64,000 bases of DNA from Sporosarcina luteola (GTDB lineage Bacteria > Bacillota > Bacilli > Bacillales_A > Planococcaceae), in contig NZ_JAMBNV010000004.1 of NCBI RefSeq assembly GCF_023715245.1, forward strand, positions 1 to 64,000, in the 5' to 3' direction. The translations under genes and the position numbers were made by a program. Below the pieces are notes generated by a model. That model ran no database searches. It worked only from the letters and a program-made list of their open reading frames with translations, and was not told where the DNA came from. Below, piece after piece: positions 1 through 8,680 of the stretch (its first letter is position 1; each line of letters opens with the position of its first letter).

Positions 1-153
1 CTCGAGTTTCTTGCTGGCATCAATTAAGATGTCAATTTGAATCCGAAGATTCGTTTGTTCTTTTCACCGACAGGGTCGGCTCCAGAACTTTATTTGTTGA
101 CGTTTTGCTGTTCAGTTTTCAAGGTTCGTTGTTTCGCGCTTCTTCAAAAGCGA
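1..153 (-). other. rRNA operon 16S leader (partial, runs off window)
   Basis: Read on the minus strand, this stretch has the typical Bacillales 16S pre-rRNA leader, including the boxA-like antitermination segment CCTTGAAAACTGAACAG at about 111-127 and a CAGCAAGAAA segment near the window edge. Two strong tandem promoters lie directly upstream. The 16S gene itself is not in the window. In B. subtilis an rRNA operon also follows ygxA, so the context fits. An rRNA operon is sure in kind, but which one cannot be told. Confidence 0.85.
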
Positions 154-160
154 CTTCTCT

Positions 161-189
161 AATCTACCATCGCTTGCTCTCTGAGTCAA
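161..189 (-). promoter_or_regulatory. rrn P2 promoter (sigma A)
   Basis: On the minus strand the -35 box is TTGACT (184-189) and the -10 box is TAGATT (161-166), with a 17-bp spacer. Transcription would start near 154 and enter the 16S leader. It is the inner of two tandem promoters, the usual layout for Bacillus rRNA operons. Confidence 0.88.
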
Positions 190-259
190 GCACTTTTTAA
201 AATTAGTTTGAAACGTTTTGTTCGAAGCTAAGTAACTAACTCCCTTAGCGACGTTTACT

Positions 260-289
260 ATATTAGCATGGGCTACTTTCATATGTCAA
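260..289 (-). promoter_or_regulatory. rrn P1 promoter (sigma A)
   Basis: On the minus strand the -35 box is a perfect TTGACA (284-289) and the -10 box is TAATAT (260-265), with an 18-bp spacer. It lies about 100 bp upstream of the second rrn promoter. The AT-rich stretch at 290-345 could act as an UP element. Confidence 0.88.
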
Positions 290-354
290 CACCAAAAGCA
301 AAAAAACTATATAAAACACTAAATTGGTGAAATGGACTTGATTTAATTGACTTG

Positions 355-585
355 GAAGTTCCGTTGATTGAAGCGAACGCCGTTACGAAGAACGGCGTTT
401 GCGAGCACAAGCGCAGCGTTGCGAGCAATGTTTTTTGCGACCCTAAGGGAGCAGGATATTGAAGGATGCCTTAATTTCTGCAAAAAACGCAGAAATACGG
501 CAAATCGAACCCTTCGCTGTTCGATTGGCTCACCGCCCGCCGGAAAGCGTCCGCCTTTAGCGCAAATCAACAGTTTTATATCTCC
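355..585. repeat. Dispersed palindromic repeat family 1, copy 1
   Basis: This non-coding segment contains nested hairpins: GCCGTT-ACGAAG-AACGGC near 379-396, a TTCTGC...GCAGAA hairpin near 476-495, and a TCGAAC...GTTCGA hairpin near 505-525. The GAAAGCGTCCGC core is at about 543-555. Much of it aligns with 28215-28455 in the same orientation, and the core recurs at 18698-18835, 27695-27875 and 42692-42815. Short open frames on both strands here are by-products of the palindromes. Confidence 0.8.
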
Positions 586-588
586 CCA

Positions 589-1461
589 TCAGTATTCATT
601 ACCAACACGGTAGTCTCTATGAAAGACATATTCATTTTTCGATTCACTTTCCACAATCTGAATGAAACCTTTCTCAATTAAAAACTCAACGAGAACTTCC
701 AGGTTAATTGAATACATCCGTAACTCCTCATGCTCATGAAGCTCCTGTATCGTCCACGTCTCTTTCGTCGACATGACATCCATGATATGCCTTGCTCCGT
801 CCAACGTCCGGTTATGAATGAAGAATTCACTTGCAAGGAATAAGAGCTCCAGCCTTTTCTCTATCGGTTCTTCGCTCATGATTAGTTCTTCATAGAGTTT
901 ATAGATTGCCGGATCTATCTTTTTCACTTGGGACCATACAGTCACTTCGGGAGATGATCCCTTTTCAATAACAGTCAGCCTGGCTAGATGATGAAGGGAT
1001 TGAATCGCATGATGATACGCATCCATATAGTTTTGCTGCTCAAAAAACATTTTTCCTTCCATATACACTCTCACTAATCTGGAAAGCTCGAGTCCCATCT
1101 TTATCTTACGGCCATAGAAAGGATACTCCTTCAACTCGTTTTTCAAGCTCTCAACAAATTCGTTGCGGTCAAAGAAAATCTTCCCATAGAACAACCAGTC
1201 GACAACTTTCCTTCTTGTCCCGAGCAAAAGCCATTTCCTCAATTGTTTTTCGCTGATGACGTGCATCGCTGCTTTCCCTGTTCCATCCGTATAGTGTTTT
1301 GTATATATGGGTGTTTCTTCATTAGATGTAATGATGAGCATGATTTCGTCAAACGTGTCTGTTATCGGATCGCCTGCACCCCTTTTTTCAACAAGAATGA
1401 CACCCAACGTTTCAGGCGAGCTTGCGCGTTCTTGATAAATCGGTCTAAGAACCTGTTCCAT
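589..1461 (-). CDS. ygxA: Nucleotidyltransferase-like protein YgxA
   Basis: This 290-residue protein matches the YgxA family of nucleotidyltransferase-like proteins, whose exact reaction is not established. The N-terminal part carries the nucleotidyltransferase-like fold; the middle (about 130-230) is helical and HEPN-like, with a run of aromatic and acidic residues. The start at 1461 is preferred because GGAGGTG lies 5-6 bases upstream; a longer reading frame to 1518 has no such site. It sits between an rRNA operon and ygzB/perR, as in B. subtilis, and diverges from ygzB. The family is fairly sure from sequence plus synteny; the function is unknown. Confidence 0.85.
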   Translation of the reverse strand: MEQVLRPIYQERASSPETLGVILVEKRGAGDPITDTFDEIMLIITSNEETPIYTKHYTDGTGKAAMHVISEKQLRKWLLLGTRRKVVDWLFYGKIFFDRNEFVESLKNELKEYPFYGRKIKMGLELSRLVRVYMEGKMFFEQQNYMDAYHHAIQSLHHLARLTVIEKGSSPEVTVWSQVKKIDPAIYKLYEELIMSEEPIEKRLELLFLASEFFIHNRTLDGARHIMDVMSTKETWTIQELHEHEELRMYSINLEVLVEFLIEKGFIQIVESESKNEYVFHRDYRVGNEY

Positions 1462-1629
1462 TATGACACCTCCACTTTTATTTCTTTCGACGCGTCTTCT
1501 GAAAAACCCTTCATTCAAAATTCGTAAAATATGATGCGTATGGAATTTGTGCTATATTAATTGAGGAACATTCAAATCGTTTCTATAGATGTTCCTCATT
1601 CATTACAGTCATTCTAAGGAGGATTATGG

Positions 1630-2001
1630 ATGAAACCTTATAAAAATAAAATAAATCGGATCCGGTCATTTGCGTTATCCCTGATTTTCATCGGGGTCGT
1701 CATTATGTATCTCGGGATATTCTTCAGGAAGAATGAAATCATCATGTTGATATTCATGGTACTAGGGCTCCTTGCGATTCTTGGCAGCACGGTCGTTTAT
1801 GCTTGGATCGGAACCTTGTCGACGAGGGCTGTGCAGATCGTCTGTCCGAATTGCGGCAAAGCGACTAAAATGCTTGGACGCGTTGATATGTGCGGTCATT
1901 GCAGAGAGCCACTTACATTGGATCCTTCTTTGGAAGGTAAGGAATTCGATGTGGCGTATAACCGTCCGGAAAGTAAAAAAGAAGCTTCAGAAAAAAAATA
2001 A
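1630..2001 (+). CDS. ygzB: UPF0295 membrane protein YgzB
   Basis: This is a 123-residue protein with two hydrophobic segments (about residues 12-34 and 38-60). A cytoplasmic C-terminal part holds a zinc-ribbon-like pair of cysteine motifs, CPNCGK and CGHC. AAGGAGG lies 5-6 bases before the ATG at 1630, and an out-of-frame ATG at 1626 is closed at once by a stop. It is convergent with perR and shares the terminator at 2006-2044. Synteny with B. subtilis ygzB is exact. The function is unknown; the cysteines suggest metal binding, but that is inference. Confidence 0.9.
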   Translation: MKPYKNKINRIRSFALSLIFIGVVIMYLGIFFRKNEIIMLIFMVLGLLAILGSTVVYAWIGTLSTRAVQIVCPNCGKATKMLGRVDMCGHCREPLTLDPSLEGKEFDVAYNRPESKKEASEKK

Positions 2002-2005
2002 CAAA

Positions 2006-2044
2006 AAACCGGTTCCGTCTTTTAACCTCGGAACCGGTTTTCTT
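2006..2044. terminator. Bidirectional terminator ygzB/perR
   Basis: An 11-bp stem, AAACCGGTTCC pairing with GGAACCGGTTT, is flanked by an A-run on the left and a T-run on the right. It can therefore stop transcripts from both ygzB (plus) and perR (minus). Confidence 0.9.
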
Positions 2045-2486
2045 ATTTTGCTTTATTGACGCCTGCAGCACATTCAGGACATGTTCCATATACTTCGAGT
2101 CGGTGGGAATTCACTTCGAATCCCGTGACATGGGAAGCAAGATGCTCAACTTCTTCAAGTCCGGGATGGTGGAAGTCGACGATTTTTCCACAATTATCAC
2201 AAATGATATGATAATGATCATGTGTAACAAAATCGAACCGGCTCGACGAATCACCATAAGTGAGTTCCTTTACTAGCCCGGCATTCCGGAAAACACGCAG
2301 ATTATTATATACGGTCGCAACACTCATATTTGGAAAATCGGCTTCTAACGCTTTATATATTTCATCAGCAGTAGGATGCGTCTCGGAAGAAATGAGAAAC
2401 TCTAATATAGCATGCCTTTGCGGTGTAATACGCACACCACTTTCCTTCAATGTGACAAGCGCGTCTTTCAAAAACACTTCAGACAT
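2043..2486 (-). CDS. perR: Peroxide-responsive repressor PerR
   Basis: This is a Fur-family, iron/manganese-dependent repressor of 147 residues that senses hydrogen peroxide by metal-catalysed histidine oxidation. All regulatory metal ligands fall at the B. subtilis positions: His37, Asp85, His91, His93 and Asp104. The structural zinc site is Cys96, Cys99, Cys136 and Cys139. This agreement also fixes the start at the ATG ending at 2486, which has GGAG 8 bases upstream. A perfect PerR operator lies 33 bp upstream, implying autoregulation. Its neighbours ygzB, ygaF(bcp) and gsaB match B. subtilis. The assignment is very secure. Confidence 0.97.
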   Translation of the reverse strand: MSEVFLKDALVTLKESGVRITPQRHAILEFLISSETHPTADEIYKALEADFPNMSVATVYNNLRVFRNAGLVKELTYGDSSSRFDFVTHDHYHIICDNCGKIVDFHHPGLEEVEHLASHVTGFEVNSHRLEVYGTCPECAAGVNKAK

Positions 2487-2518
2487 CGCCAACACTCCAA
2501 TCCATAAAGATTACTTCT

Positions 2519-2533
2519 TTATAATCATTATAA
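2519..2533. promoter_or_regulatory. PerR box upstream of perR
   Basis: The sequence TTATAATCATTATAA is a perfect match to the 7-1-7 PerR operator TTATAATNATTATAA. It lies between perR and the convergent dehydrogenase gene, in the perR promoter region, and should mediate autorepression. Confidence 0.92.
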
Positions 2534-2600
2534 TTAGTTTACTGAGAATAGGCATGTTTGTCAACTAAAGTGCTGTTCCATTGGAAAAGAAGACATCTGG

Positions 2601-3545
2601 TCAATACCCTTTTTCAGTATCGATCAAATTGATTAAGTTCCTATCCCCTTTTTGCCACTTCTCCAGATTTTCCGTGAAAAACTCAAGCGCCCTCTCAATA
2701 TATTTCCCGGAATGGCTGGAAACATGCGGAGAAATGGTTACATTCGATAAAGACCATAGCTCGCTTTCTATTGGCAACGGTTCCTTTTCAAATACATCTA
2801 GCACCGCGTGCCCGATTTCTCCGTTTTTCAAAGCATCCACGAGAATCGATTCCTTTACGAGGTCGCCTCTGCCTAAATTCATGAATATTGCTGACTCCTT
2901 CATCGCTTGGAAATGGCTATCCTTGAGCAATTCCTTCGTTTTAGGTGTGCTAGGCAATACGGATACGACAATATCAGCTTCCGGAAGTTTGTTTACAAGC
3001 TCTTCGAATTGGATGGTCTCGTCCATGAACTGAGCTGGATCCCCTGAGTGATTGCAACCGATTGTCCGGACTCCGAACGCTTGAAGCAAACGACCGATTT
3101 CAGATCCAATCGCCCCTGGGCCGAGGATGAGCGCAGTCGACTTTCGCAATTCCGATTGGCGTAGTTTCGTATTCCATTCTTTCCGTTTTTGCTGCTCCGC
3201 TATTGTAGGCAGTGCCCGCCCTAGCGACAGTATATGAGCAAGTGCCGTTTCAGCCATCGGTGTTTTGTGGATTCCACGTACATTGCTAACGATGATTCCT
3301 TTTTCTGCAATAGCTGCAAGCGGCATCTTTTCCACCCCAGCGGAAGCAACCATCAGCCACTTAAGGGATGGCGCTCTATCTAGCACCTCTATAGTTATGT
3401 CCTCTCCATACGTGACGATGATTTCGAATTCATCGAGCGGAACTTCATCAATCTTCTTATGGAAGCTAAATTGAAATGCGGGAAAATCCGACTCCAATTT
3501 ATCCATCTGTTCATCCTTGATCTTGAAAGTGAATAAAACATTCAT
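2601..3545 (-). CDS. D-isomer-specific 2-hydroxyacid dehydrogenase
   Basis: This 314-residue NAD(P)-dependent oxidoreductase has the usual layout: an N-terminal substrate domain, a Rossmann domain with GPGAIG near residues 143-148, a catalytic-type NLGRGD segment near 223-228, DVFEKEPLP near 250-258 and a SPHVSSHS segment carrying the catalytic His near 272. It resembles the phosphoglycerate dehydrogenase-like branch; the substrate cannot be read from sequence. It precedes perR on the same strand and follows bcp with a 12-bp gap, so bcp and this gene probably share a transcript. Peroxide control of the pair by PerR is possible but unproven. Confidence 0.88.
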   Translation of the reverse strand: MNVLFTFKIKDEQMDKLESDFPAFQFSFHKKIDEVPLDEFEIIVTYGEDITIEVLDRAPSLKWLMVASAGVEKMPLAAIAEKGIIVSNVRGIHKTPMAETALAHILSLGRALPTIAEQQKRKEWNTKLRQSELRKSTALILGPGAIGSEIGRLLQAFGVRTIGCNHSGDPAQFMDETIQFEELVNKLPEADIVVSVLPSTPKTKELLKDSHFQAMKESAIFMNLGRGDLVKESILVDALKNGEIGHAVLDVFEKEPLPIESELWSLSNVTISPHVSSHSGKYIERALEFFTENLEKWQKGDRNLINLIDTEKGY

Positions 3546-3557
3546 CCCATTTCCCCC

Positions 3558-4037
3558 TTACGCCTTCTTCGTCAATTGCTCCAATGTCGCAAGCGCTTCT
3601 TCAATATGCCCCTTCACTTTCACTTTCCGCCATTCCTTCACTACAGTTCCAGTAGGGTCGATCAGAAACGTGGAGCGCTCGATGCCCATATATTCCTTGC
3701 CGAACATTTTCTTTAATTTCCATACACCGTAAGCTTCAGCTGCTTCATGGTTTTCATCCACTAATAACGAAAACGGCAGTCCTTGCTTTTCGATGAACCG
3801 TTGATGTGATGCTTCATTATCAGGACTCACTCCAAGAATGACAGCATTCAGATCACTGAAGCTTTGATGCGCATCCCTGAAATCACATGCCTGCGTTGTG
3901 CAACCGGGAGTGGCATCTTTCGGATAAAAGTAAAGAATGACATACTTCTCCCCTTCAAAATTACTTAGCGAAACGATTTCACCGTTTTCGTCCGGCAATG
4001 AAAACTGTGGCGCCTGCATACCTTCCAACTTTTCCAT
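3558..4037 (-). CDS. bcp: Thioredoxin-dependent thiol peroxidase Bcp (YgaF)
   Basis: This 159-residue peroxiredoxin of the BCP/PrxQ type reduces hydroperoxides in the cytoplasm using thioredoxin. The peroxidatic Cys46 in TPGCT and the candidate resolving Cys51 sit five residues apart, typical of the two-Cys PrxQ subgroup. The ATG ending at 4037 is preferred because GGAGGG precedes it; an upstream ATG at 4067 has no good ribosome site. It is divergent from gsaB across about 125 bp and lies beside perR, as ygaF does in B. subtilis. Confidence 0.93.
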   Translation of the reverse strand: MEKLEGMQAPQFSLPDENGEIVSLSNFEGEKYVILYFYPKDATPGCTTQACDFRDAHQSFSDLNAVILGVSPDNEASHQRFIEKQGLPFSLLVDENHEAAEAYGVWKLKKMFGKEYMGIERSTFLIDPTGTVVKEWRKVKVKGHIEEALATLEQLTKKA

Positions 4038-4163
4038 ATCGATCCCTCCAACTTTTTCTTTATACAATCGTACCGGACAACCCGCCTAGTTTCAATTTCT
4101 TTGGCGTAACGGCCCAAGTTTGTATAAAATAGAGTGTGTACCGATTTGAACGGAGGAATTAAA

Positions 4164-5468
4164 ATGAACAGAACTAATTCAGAACAAATCTATCAAGAAG
4201 CATGTGAACATATCGTCGGAGGCGTAAACAGCCCTTCCCGCGGTTATAAAGCGGTCGGCGGTGGAGCGCCCACAGTGATGGAGCGTGCGGAAGGCGCTTA
4301 TTTCTGGGATGTTGACGGGAATAAATATATCGATTACTTAGGTGCTTATGGTCCAATCATCACAGGCCATGCTCATCCACATATTACAGAAGCGATTACA
4401 AAGGCGGCAACGACCGGGGTTTTATACGGGACTCCTACGAGGCATGAAGTCAAATTTGCTAAGATGCTGAAAGAAGCGATACCTTCCATGGACAAGGTCC
4501 GGTTCGTCAATTCAGGAACCGAAGCTGTCATGACGACAATCCGTGTAGCCCGCGCCTTCACCGGAAGGACAAAAGTGATGAAGTTTGCAGGCTGCTACCA
4601 TGGCCATTCAGACCTCGTACTTGTAGCCGCAGGATCCGGTCCGGCAACTTTAGGAACACCCGATTCAGCGGGAGTCCCAGCATCTATCGCTCAAGAAGTC
4701 ATCACAATTCCATTCAATGATCCGGATGCTTATAAGGAAGCAATGGAAAAATGGGGAGACCAACTGGCCTGTGTGCTAGTCGAACCTATTGTCGGGAATT
4801 TCGGCATCGTCGAACCGAACGAAGGATTCCTTCCACTTGTCCATGAACTTGCGAAGGAAAAAGGCGCACTCATTGTTTATGATGAAGTGATCACAGCATT
4901 CCGTTTCCATTATGGCAGTGCTCAAACTCTGCTTGGAACGACTCCCGATTTAATTGCTTTCGGTAAAATCATTGGCGGCGGTTTGCCAATCGGTGCATAT
5001 GGCGGCAAAAAAGAAATCATGGAAACCGTTGCCCCCCTCGGCCCTGCCTACCAAGCCGGGACGATGGCTGGAAATCCCGCTTCCATGCTATCCGGTATCG
5101 CTTGCCTAGAAGTATTGCAGCAACCCGGCGTATACGAAGAGATGGACAGGCTGGGAGGAATGCTGGAAGAAGGCATCCTTCAATTGGCGGAAAAGCACGG
5201 CATCACACTAACAATCAATCGTCTTGGCGGTGCGCTGACTTTATTCTTCACTGATGTTATAGTAGAGAACTATGAGCAGGCTGAACAGACAGATGGAGAA
5301 GTTTTCGCTAAGTTCTTTAAACTGATGCTTAAAAACGGCATCAACCTCGCCCCATCTAAATATGAAGCTTGGTTCCTGACAATTGCTCATAAAGAGGAGG
5401 ACATCACTCATACACTAGAGGCGGTGGACCGTTCATTCAAAGAACTTTCCCTCCAAATGAACAAGTAA
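4164..5468 (+). CDS. gsaB: Glutamate-1-semialdehyde 2,1-aminomutase (GsaB/HemL-type)
   Basis: This 434-residue PLP enzyme converts glutamate-1-semialdehyde to 5-aminolevulinate, the C5 route to haem. The PLP lysine is Lys268 in AFGKIIGGG, and [10 protein letters not shown] (about 238-247) holds the cofactor-binding Asp. GGAGG lies just upstream of the ATG at 4164; a longer frame from 4134 has no such site. Synteny (next to ygaF and ygaE) matches B. subtilis gsaB, the second paralogue besides hemL in the hem operon. Whether a second copy exists here cannot be seen. Confidence 0.94.
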   Translation: MNRTNSEQIYQEACEHIVGGVNSPSRGYKAVGGGAPTVMERAEGAYFWDVDGNKYIDYLGAYGPIITGHAHPHITEAITKAATTGVLYGTPTRHEVKFAKMLKEAIPSMDKVRFVNSGTEAVMTTIRVARAFTGRTKVMKFAGCYHGHSDLVLVAAGSGPATLGTPDSAGVPASIAQEVITIPFNDPDAYKEAMEKWGDQLACVLVEPIVGNFGIVEPNEGFLPLVHELAKEKGALIVYDEVITAFRFHYGSAQTLLGTTPDLIAFGKIIGGGLPIGAYGGKKEIMETVAPLGPAYQAGTMAGNPASMLSGIACLEVLQQPGVYEEMDRLGGMLEEGILQLAEKHGITLTINRLGGALTLFFTDVIVENYEQAEQTDGEVFAKFFKLMLKNGINLAPSKYEAWFLTIAHKEEDITHTLEAVDRSFKELSLQMNK

Positions 5469-5513
5469 GAAACCGCACACAACATAAATACCTTTAGTAG
5501 AAAGGATAATCAT

Positions 5514-6596
5514 ATGAAACTTGGCGCCCGCATCTTCAAAACGGGTATAGCAATCGTTGCCGCATTGTTTCTGGCGGAGATGCTCAGCTTGCCGAATCCT
5601 GTCTTTGCAGGAATTGCGGCCATCTTTGCGATTCAACCATCCATTTACCGATCTTATTTAACTATAATTGAGCAGATCCAAGGTAATCTGATCGGCGCCA
5701 TTACAGCCATCACCTTCGTGCTAGTATTTGGACATCAAATTGTAACTGTTGGATTTGCGGCGGTCATCATCATTTTAATCATGCTGAAGTTGGGGCTGGA
5801 GAAATCAATTTCCTTAGCTTTAGTGACGATGATTGCCATCATGGAGATCAAAGGGGATGCATTTCTATCCTTCGCTCTGCTCCGATTCGTCACCATGGTA
5901 ATCGGGGTTTTATCCGCCTTTGTCGTTAATTTGCTGTTCATGCCCCCGAAGTATGAAACGAAGCTATTTCAGGCGATCCACCAAGCGCAGGACGAAATCA
6001 TCAGATGGATACGGCTTGCGGGCAGACAGGCATCCGAACATATTGCAACGAAAAAATCGTTGGTGAAAATAAAGGAACGCCTTTCGAATGTCGATCTGCT
6101 CTATTCGCTTTACAAAGAGGAACGGAGCTATTTCAAGAAAAACTCCCGCTCGAAGGCGCGAAAGCTTGTCATATACAGACAGATGATTGCAACATCAAAA
6201 AGCAGTTATGAGGTGCTGGCGAGGCTTCATAACTACGAAAACGAACTGATCAACCTGCCGGAACATTTCCGGATGATGATTCAGGAGCGGCTAGATGCAT
6301 TGCTCACTTATCATGAACAGATCCATCTGAAATTTGTAGGCAAATTGAAGGCGGACCGGATGATGGATAGTTTGAATGAGGAATTCATCCAACGTCAGGA
6401 AGTGATGGATATTTTCGCGAAGGAAATTGCAATCACAAAGGAAGAGGAAGAATTCACCGCTTACCACCTCCTCCATGTCCTATCCTCTTTATTGAATTAC
6501 GAAGAACAGTTGGAGTATCTGGACCGGCTAATCGTTTCCAATCAACGAAGGCACGGACACGAAGTTAGCAATGAAATGCAAAACGAGATCTATTAA
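5514..6596 (+). CDS. ygaE: Aromatic acid exporter family membrane protein YgaE
   Basis: This 360-residue protein is of the YgaE/DUF939 (FUSC-like, aromatic acid exporter) family. The N-terminal ~145 residues form about four membrane helices, seen as long hydrophobic runs, and the rest is a charged, helical cytoplasmic domain with likely coiled-coil stretches. AAAGG lies 8 bases before the ATG. It follows gsaB by 45 bp in the same direction, as in B. subtilis, so the two may be co-transcribed, and ends at the shared terminator at 6595-6633. The exported substrate is unknown. Confidence 0.85.
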   Translation: MKLGARIFKTGIAIVAALFLAEMLSLPNPVFAGIAAIFAIQPSIYRSYLTIIEQIQGNLIGAITAITFVLVFGHQIVTVGFAAVIIILIMLKLGLEKSISLALVTMIAIMEIKGDAFLSFALLRFVTMVIGVLSAFVVNLLFMPPKYETKLFQAIHQAQDEIIRWIRLAGRQASEHIATKKSLVKIKERLSNVDLLYSLYKEERSYFKKNSRSKARKLVIYRQMIATSKSSYEVLARLHNYENELINLPEHFRMMIQERLDALLTYHEQIHLKFVGKLKADRMMDSLNEEFIQRQEVMDIFAKEIAITKEEEEFTAYHLLHVLSSLLNYEEQLEYLDRLIVSNQRRHGHEVSNEMQNEIY

Positions 6597-6633
6597 AAAA
6601 CCATCCTTGGAAAATCCCAAGGATGTTTTTTTT
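6595..6633. terminator. Bidirectional terminator ygaE/app operon
   Basis: The stem CATCCTTGG pairs with CCAAGGATG and is flanked by AAAAAA on the left and TTTTTTTT on the right. It serves ygaE on the plus strand and the app-type operon on the minus strand. Confidence 0.92.
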
Positions 6634-7528
6634 AGTTTTTCATTTTCGGATCGAGCGCATCCCTTAAGCCGTCGCCCATCAAGTTGAAACCTAACACTGT
6701 AAGCATGATGGAAAGCCCAGGGAAGATCATCGTCCATGGGGCGGACTGCAAATACGACTTCGAATCGGCGAGCATTTTCCCCCATTCGGGCTGCGGCGCC
6801 TGGGCACCGAGTCCGAGAAAGCCCAGTGCTGCAGCTTCCAGGATGGCAGTTGCAACGGCCAGCGTCCCTTGTACAATGACGGGTGCCATTGAATTCGGCA
6901 GGATGTGTGAGAATAAAATACGGGCATCCTTCATTCCGATCGCCTTTGCCGCCATAATATATTCATCTTCCTTGATGCTCAGCACTTTAGATCGTATCAA
7001 TCGCCCGAAATTCGGAACGTTGATGATCGCGATGGCAATCAAGGCATTTTCAAGCCCTGGCCCCAAAACGGAAACGATAGCAATAGCGAGCAGAATCGAT
7101 GGAAATGCAAGCATAATATCAAAAATCCTTGATATGATCGTGTCCGTCCACCGGCCGTAATAGCCGGCAACAATTCCTAGGAAACTGCCGACGATGACCG
7201 AGGCGATGACTGATAGGAATCCGACAGAAAGCGATATCCGTGCTCCGTGGATAATGCGTGACAGGATATCCCTGCCGAAATCATCCGTTCCAAGCCAATA
7301 TTCCGCTGAAGGCGGTTGGAGCCTATCCGCAGGCATTTGCTGATTGATCCCTTCTTTTGCAATGAAAGGACCGAAAATGGCTAGAAGCACGAAAAAGAGG
7401 ATGATGACCATTCCGGCAACCGCCACCTTGCTCTTCCTGAAGTTCCGCCAAGCCTCACGCCACGGGCCCGTCGTCCTCTCTATTTCCGCTTCCACAATCC
7501 CATCCATTTTAGGTGTAAATTCAGACAT
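6632..7528 (-). CDS. appC: Oligopeptide ABC transporter permease, AppC-type
   Basis: This 298-residue inner membrane subunit of a peptide/nickel-class importer has an N-terminal OppC_N helix (about 35-57) followed by the BPD_transp_1 domain. The ATPase-coupling EAA-type loop is near AAKAIGMKDARILFSHILPN. It is the last gene of a five-gene operon in the order D-F-A-B-C, the order of the B. subtilis app operon, and pairs with AppB 17 bp upstream. It is assigned to the App type from operon order; Dpp/Opp types have other orders. Confidence 0.9.
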   Translation of the reverse strand: MSEFTPKMDGIVEAEIERTTGPWREAWRNFRKSKVAVAGMVIILFFVLLAIFGPFIAKEGINQQMPADRLQPPSAEYWLGTDDFGRDILSRIIHGARISLSVGFLSVIASVIVGSFLGIVAGYYGRWTDTIISRIFDIMLAFPSILLAIAIVSVLGPGLENALIAIAIINVPNFGRLIRSKVLSIKEDEYIMAAKAIGMKDARILFSHILPNSMAPVIVQGTLAVATAILEAAALGFLGLGAQAPQPEWGKMLADSKSYLQSAPWTMIFPGLSIMLTVLGFNLMGDGLRDALDPKMKN

Positions 7529-7545
7529 TCCGCATTCCCCCTTCC

Positions 7546-8550
7546 TCAGTCATATTTAATCCTCGAATCGATCAGACTATAAAGTAAGTCGACAATCAAG
7601 TTGATCATGACGAAGATGAAGGCGACAACAAGAATAGCGGATTGAATGACGGGATAATCCCGGAAGTTGATGGCGTCGTAAATATACCGCCCGATGCCCG
7701 GCCACGCAAAGATTGTTTCAGTCAAAATGGCGCCGCCGAGCAGCATTCCCATTTGCAGACCGATAATCGTCAATACGGGAATGACTGCATTTTTGAACGC
7801 ATGCTTGTAAACGACCCAAAACATTTTCTGCCCCTTCGCACGGGCAGTTCGGATGTAATCGGAACGCATGACCTCTAGCATGCTTGAGCGCGTCATCCGC
7901 GCGATGATCGCCATCGGAATCGTCGCCAATGCAATGCCGGGCAATATGAGATGGCGAAGCACTTGATATAATTGATCGAATCGGCCTTGGATGATCGTGT
8001 CGATGATGTACAGATTGGTGATCGCATGGACGGGATCCCTTACTTGCTCCCTCCCTGCTGTAGGAAGCCAGCTGAATTCAATAGCAAATGCCCATTGTCC
8101 TAAAAGCCCCAACCAAAAGATCGGCATGGAAACACCAACGAGCGCCAAAATCATCGCTATGTAGTCAAACCACGAATTTTGGAACCACGCCGAGACGATG
8201 CCTGCGTTTACTCCTACGATTATTGCGATTATCATTGCAAAGAAAGCGAGCTCCATCGTTGCGGCCAGATGCGGCCAAATTTCATCGGCGACTGGAAGCC
8301 GGGTGCGCATGGACTCCCCAAGATTGCCTTGTAAAATCCCGCCTAAATACTTGAAGAATTGAATAAACCACGGTTGGTCCAGCCCTAGTCTCGCGTTCAT
8401 TGCTGCGATTGCCTCTGGCGACGCCTGCTGCCCTAAAATGACTTGGGCAGGGTTTCCGGGAATCGCCCGGACCATCATGAAAACGATGAAAACCATACCA
8501 AGAAGAACAGGTATTAACTGCAATAATCTTTTGCCGATGTAACTGAGCAT
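7546..8550 (-). CDS. appB: Oligopeptide ABC transporter permease, AppB-type
   Basis: This 334-residue permease has six expected membrane segments, starting with MLSYIGKRLLQLIPVLLG, typical for OppB/AppB/DppB. The EAA loop is in TARAKGQKMFWVVYKHAFKN near 225-245. The ATG ending at 8550, with GAGGTG 6 bases upstream, is preferred to a longer frame from 8658. A 130-bp gap separates it from appA and 17 bp from appC. Confidence 0.91.
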   Translation of the reverse strand: MLSYIGKRLLQLIPVLLGMVFIVFMMVRAIPGNPAQVILGQQASPEAIAAMNARLGLDQPWFIQFFKYLGGILQGNLGESMRTRLPVADEIWPHLAATMELAFFAMIIAIIVGVNAGIVSAWFQNSWFDYIAMILALVGVSMPIFWLGLLGQWAFAIEFSWLPTAGREQVRDPVHAITNLYIIDTIIQGRFDQLYQVLRHLILPGIALATIPMAIIARMTRSSMLEVMRSDYIRTARAKGQKMFWVVYKHAFKNAVIPVLTIIGLQMGMLLGGAILTETIFAWPGIGRYIYDAINFRDYPVIQSAILVVAFIFVMINLIVDLLYSLIDSRIKYD

Positions 8551-8680
8551 TTCATTCACCTCACCAAAATCATTCGGATTCCGACAAACTTCACCTTCCC
8601 CAACTGCCACTCCAATAGGAAAAGGGGGAAATCGAACGACTCCCCCCTTACTGGTCAACGCAACGTGAAAAGCGGTTCCA

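Noticed and set aside
343..613. Two overlapping small genes on opposite strands
   Set aside because: Both frames fall inside a palindromic dispersed repeat that recurs at other sites without keeping the frames; no ribosome site.
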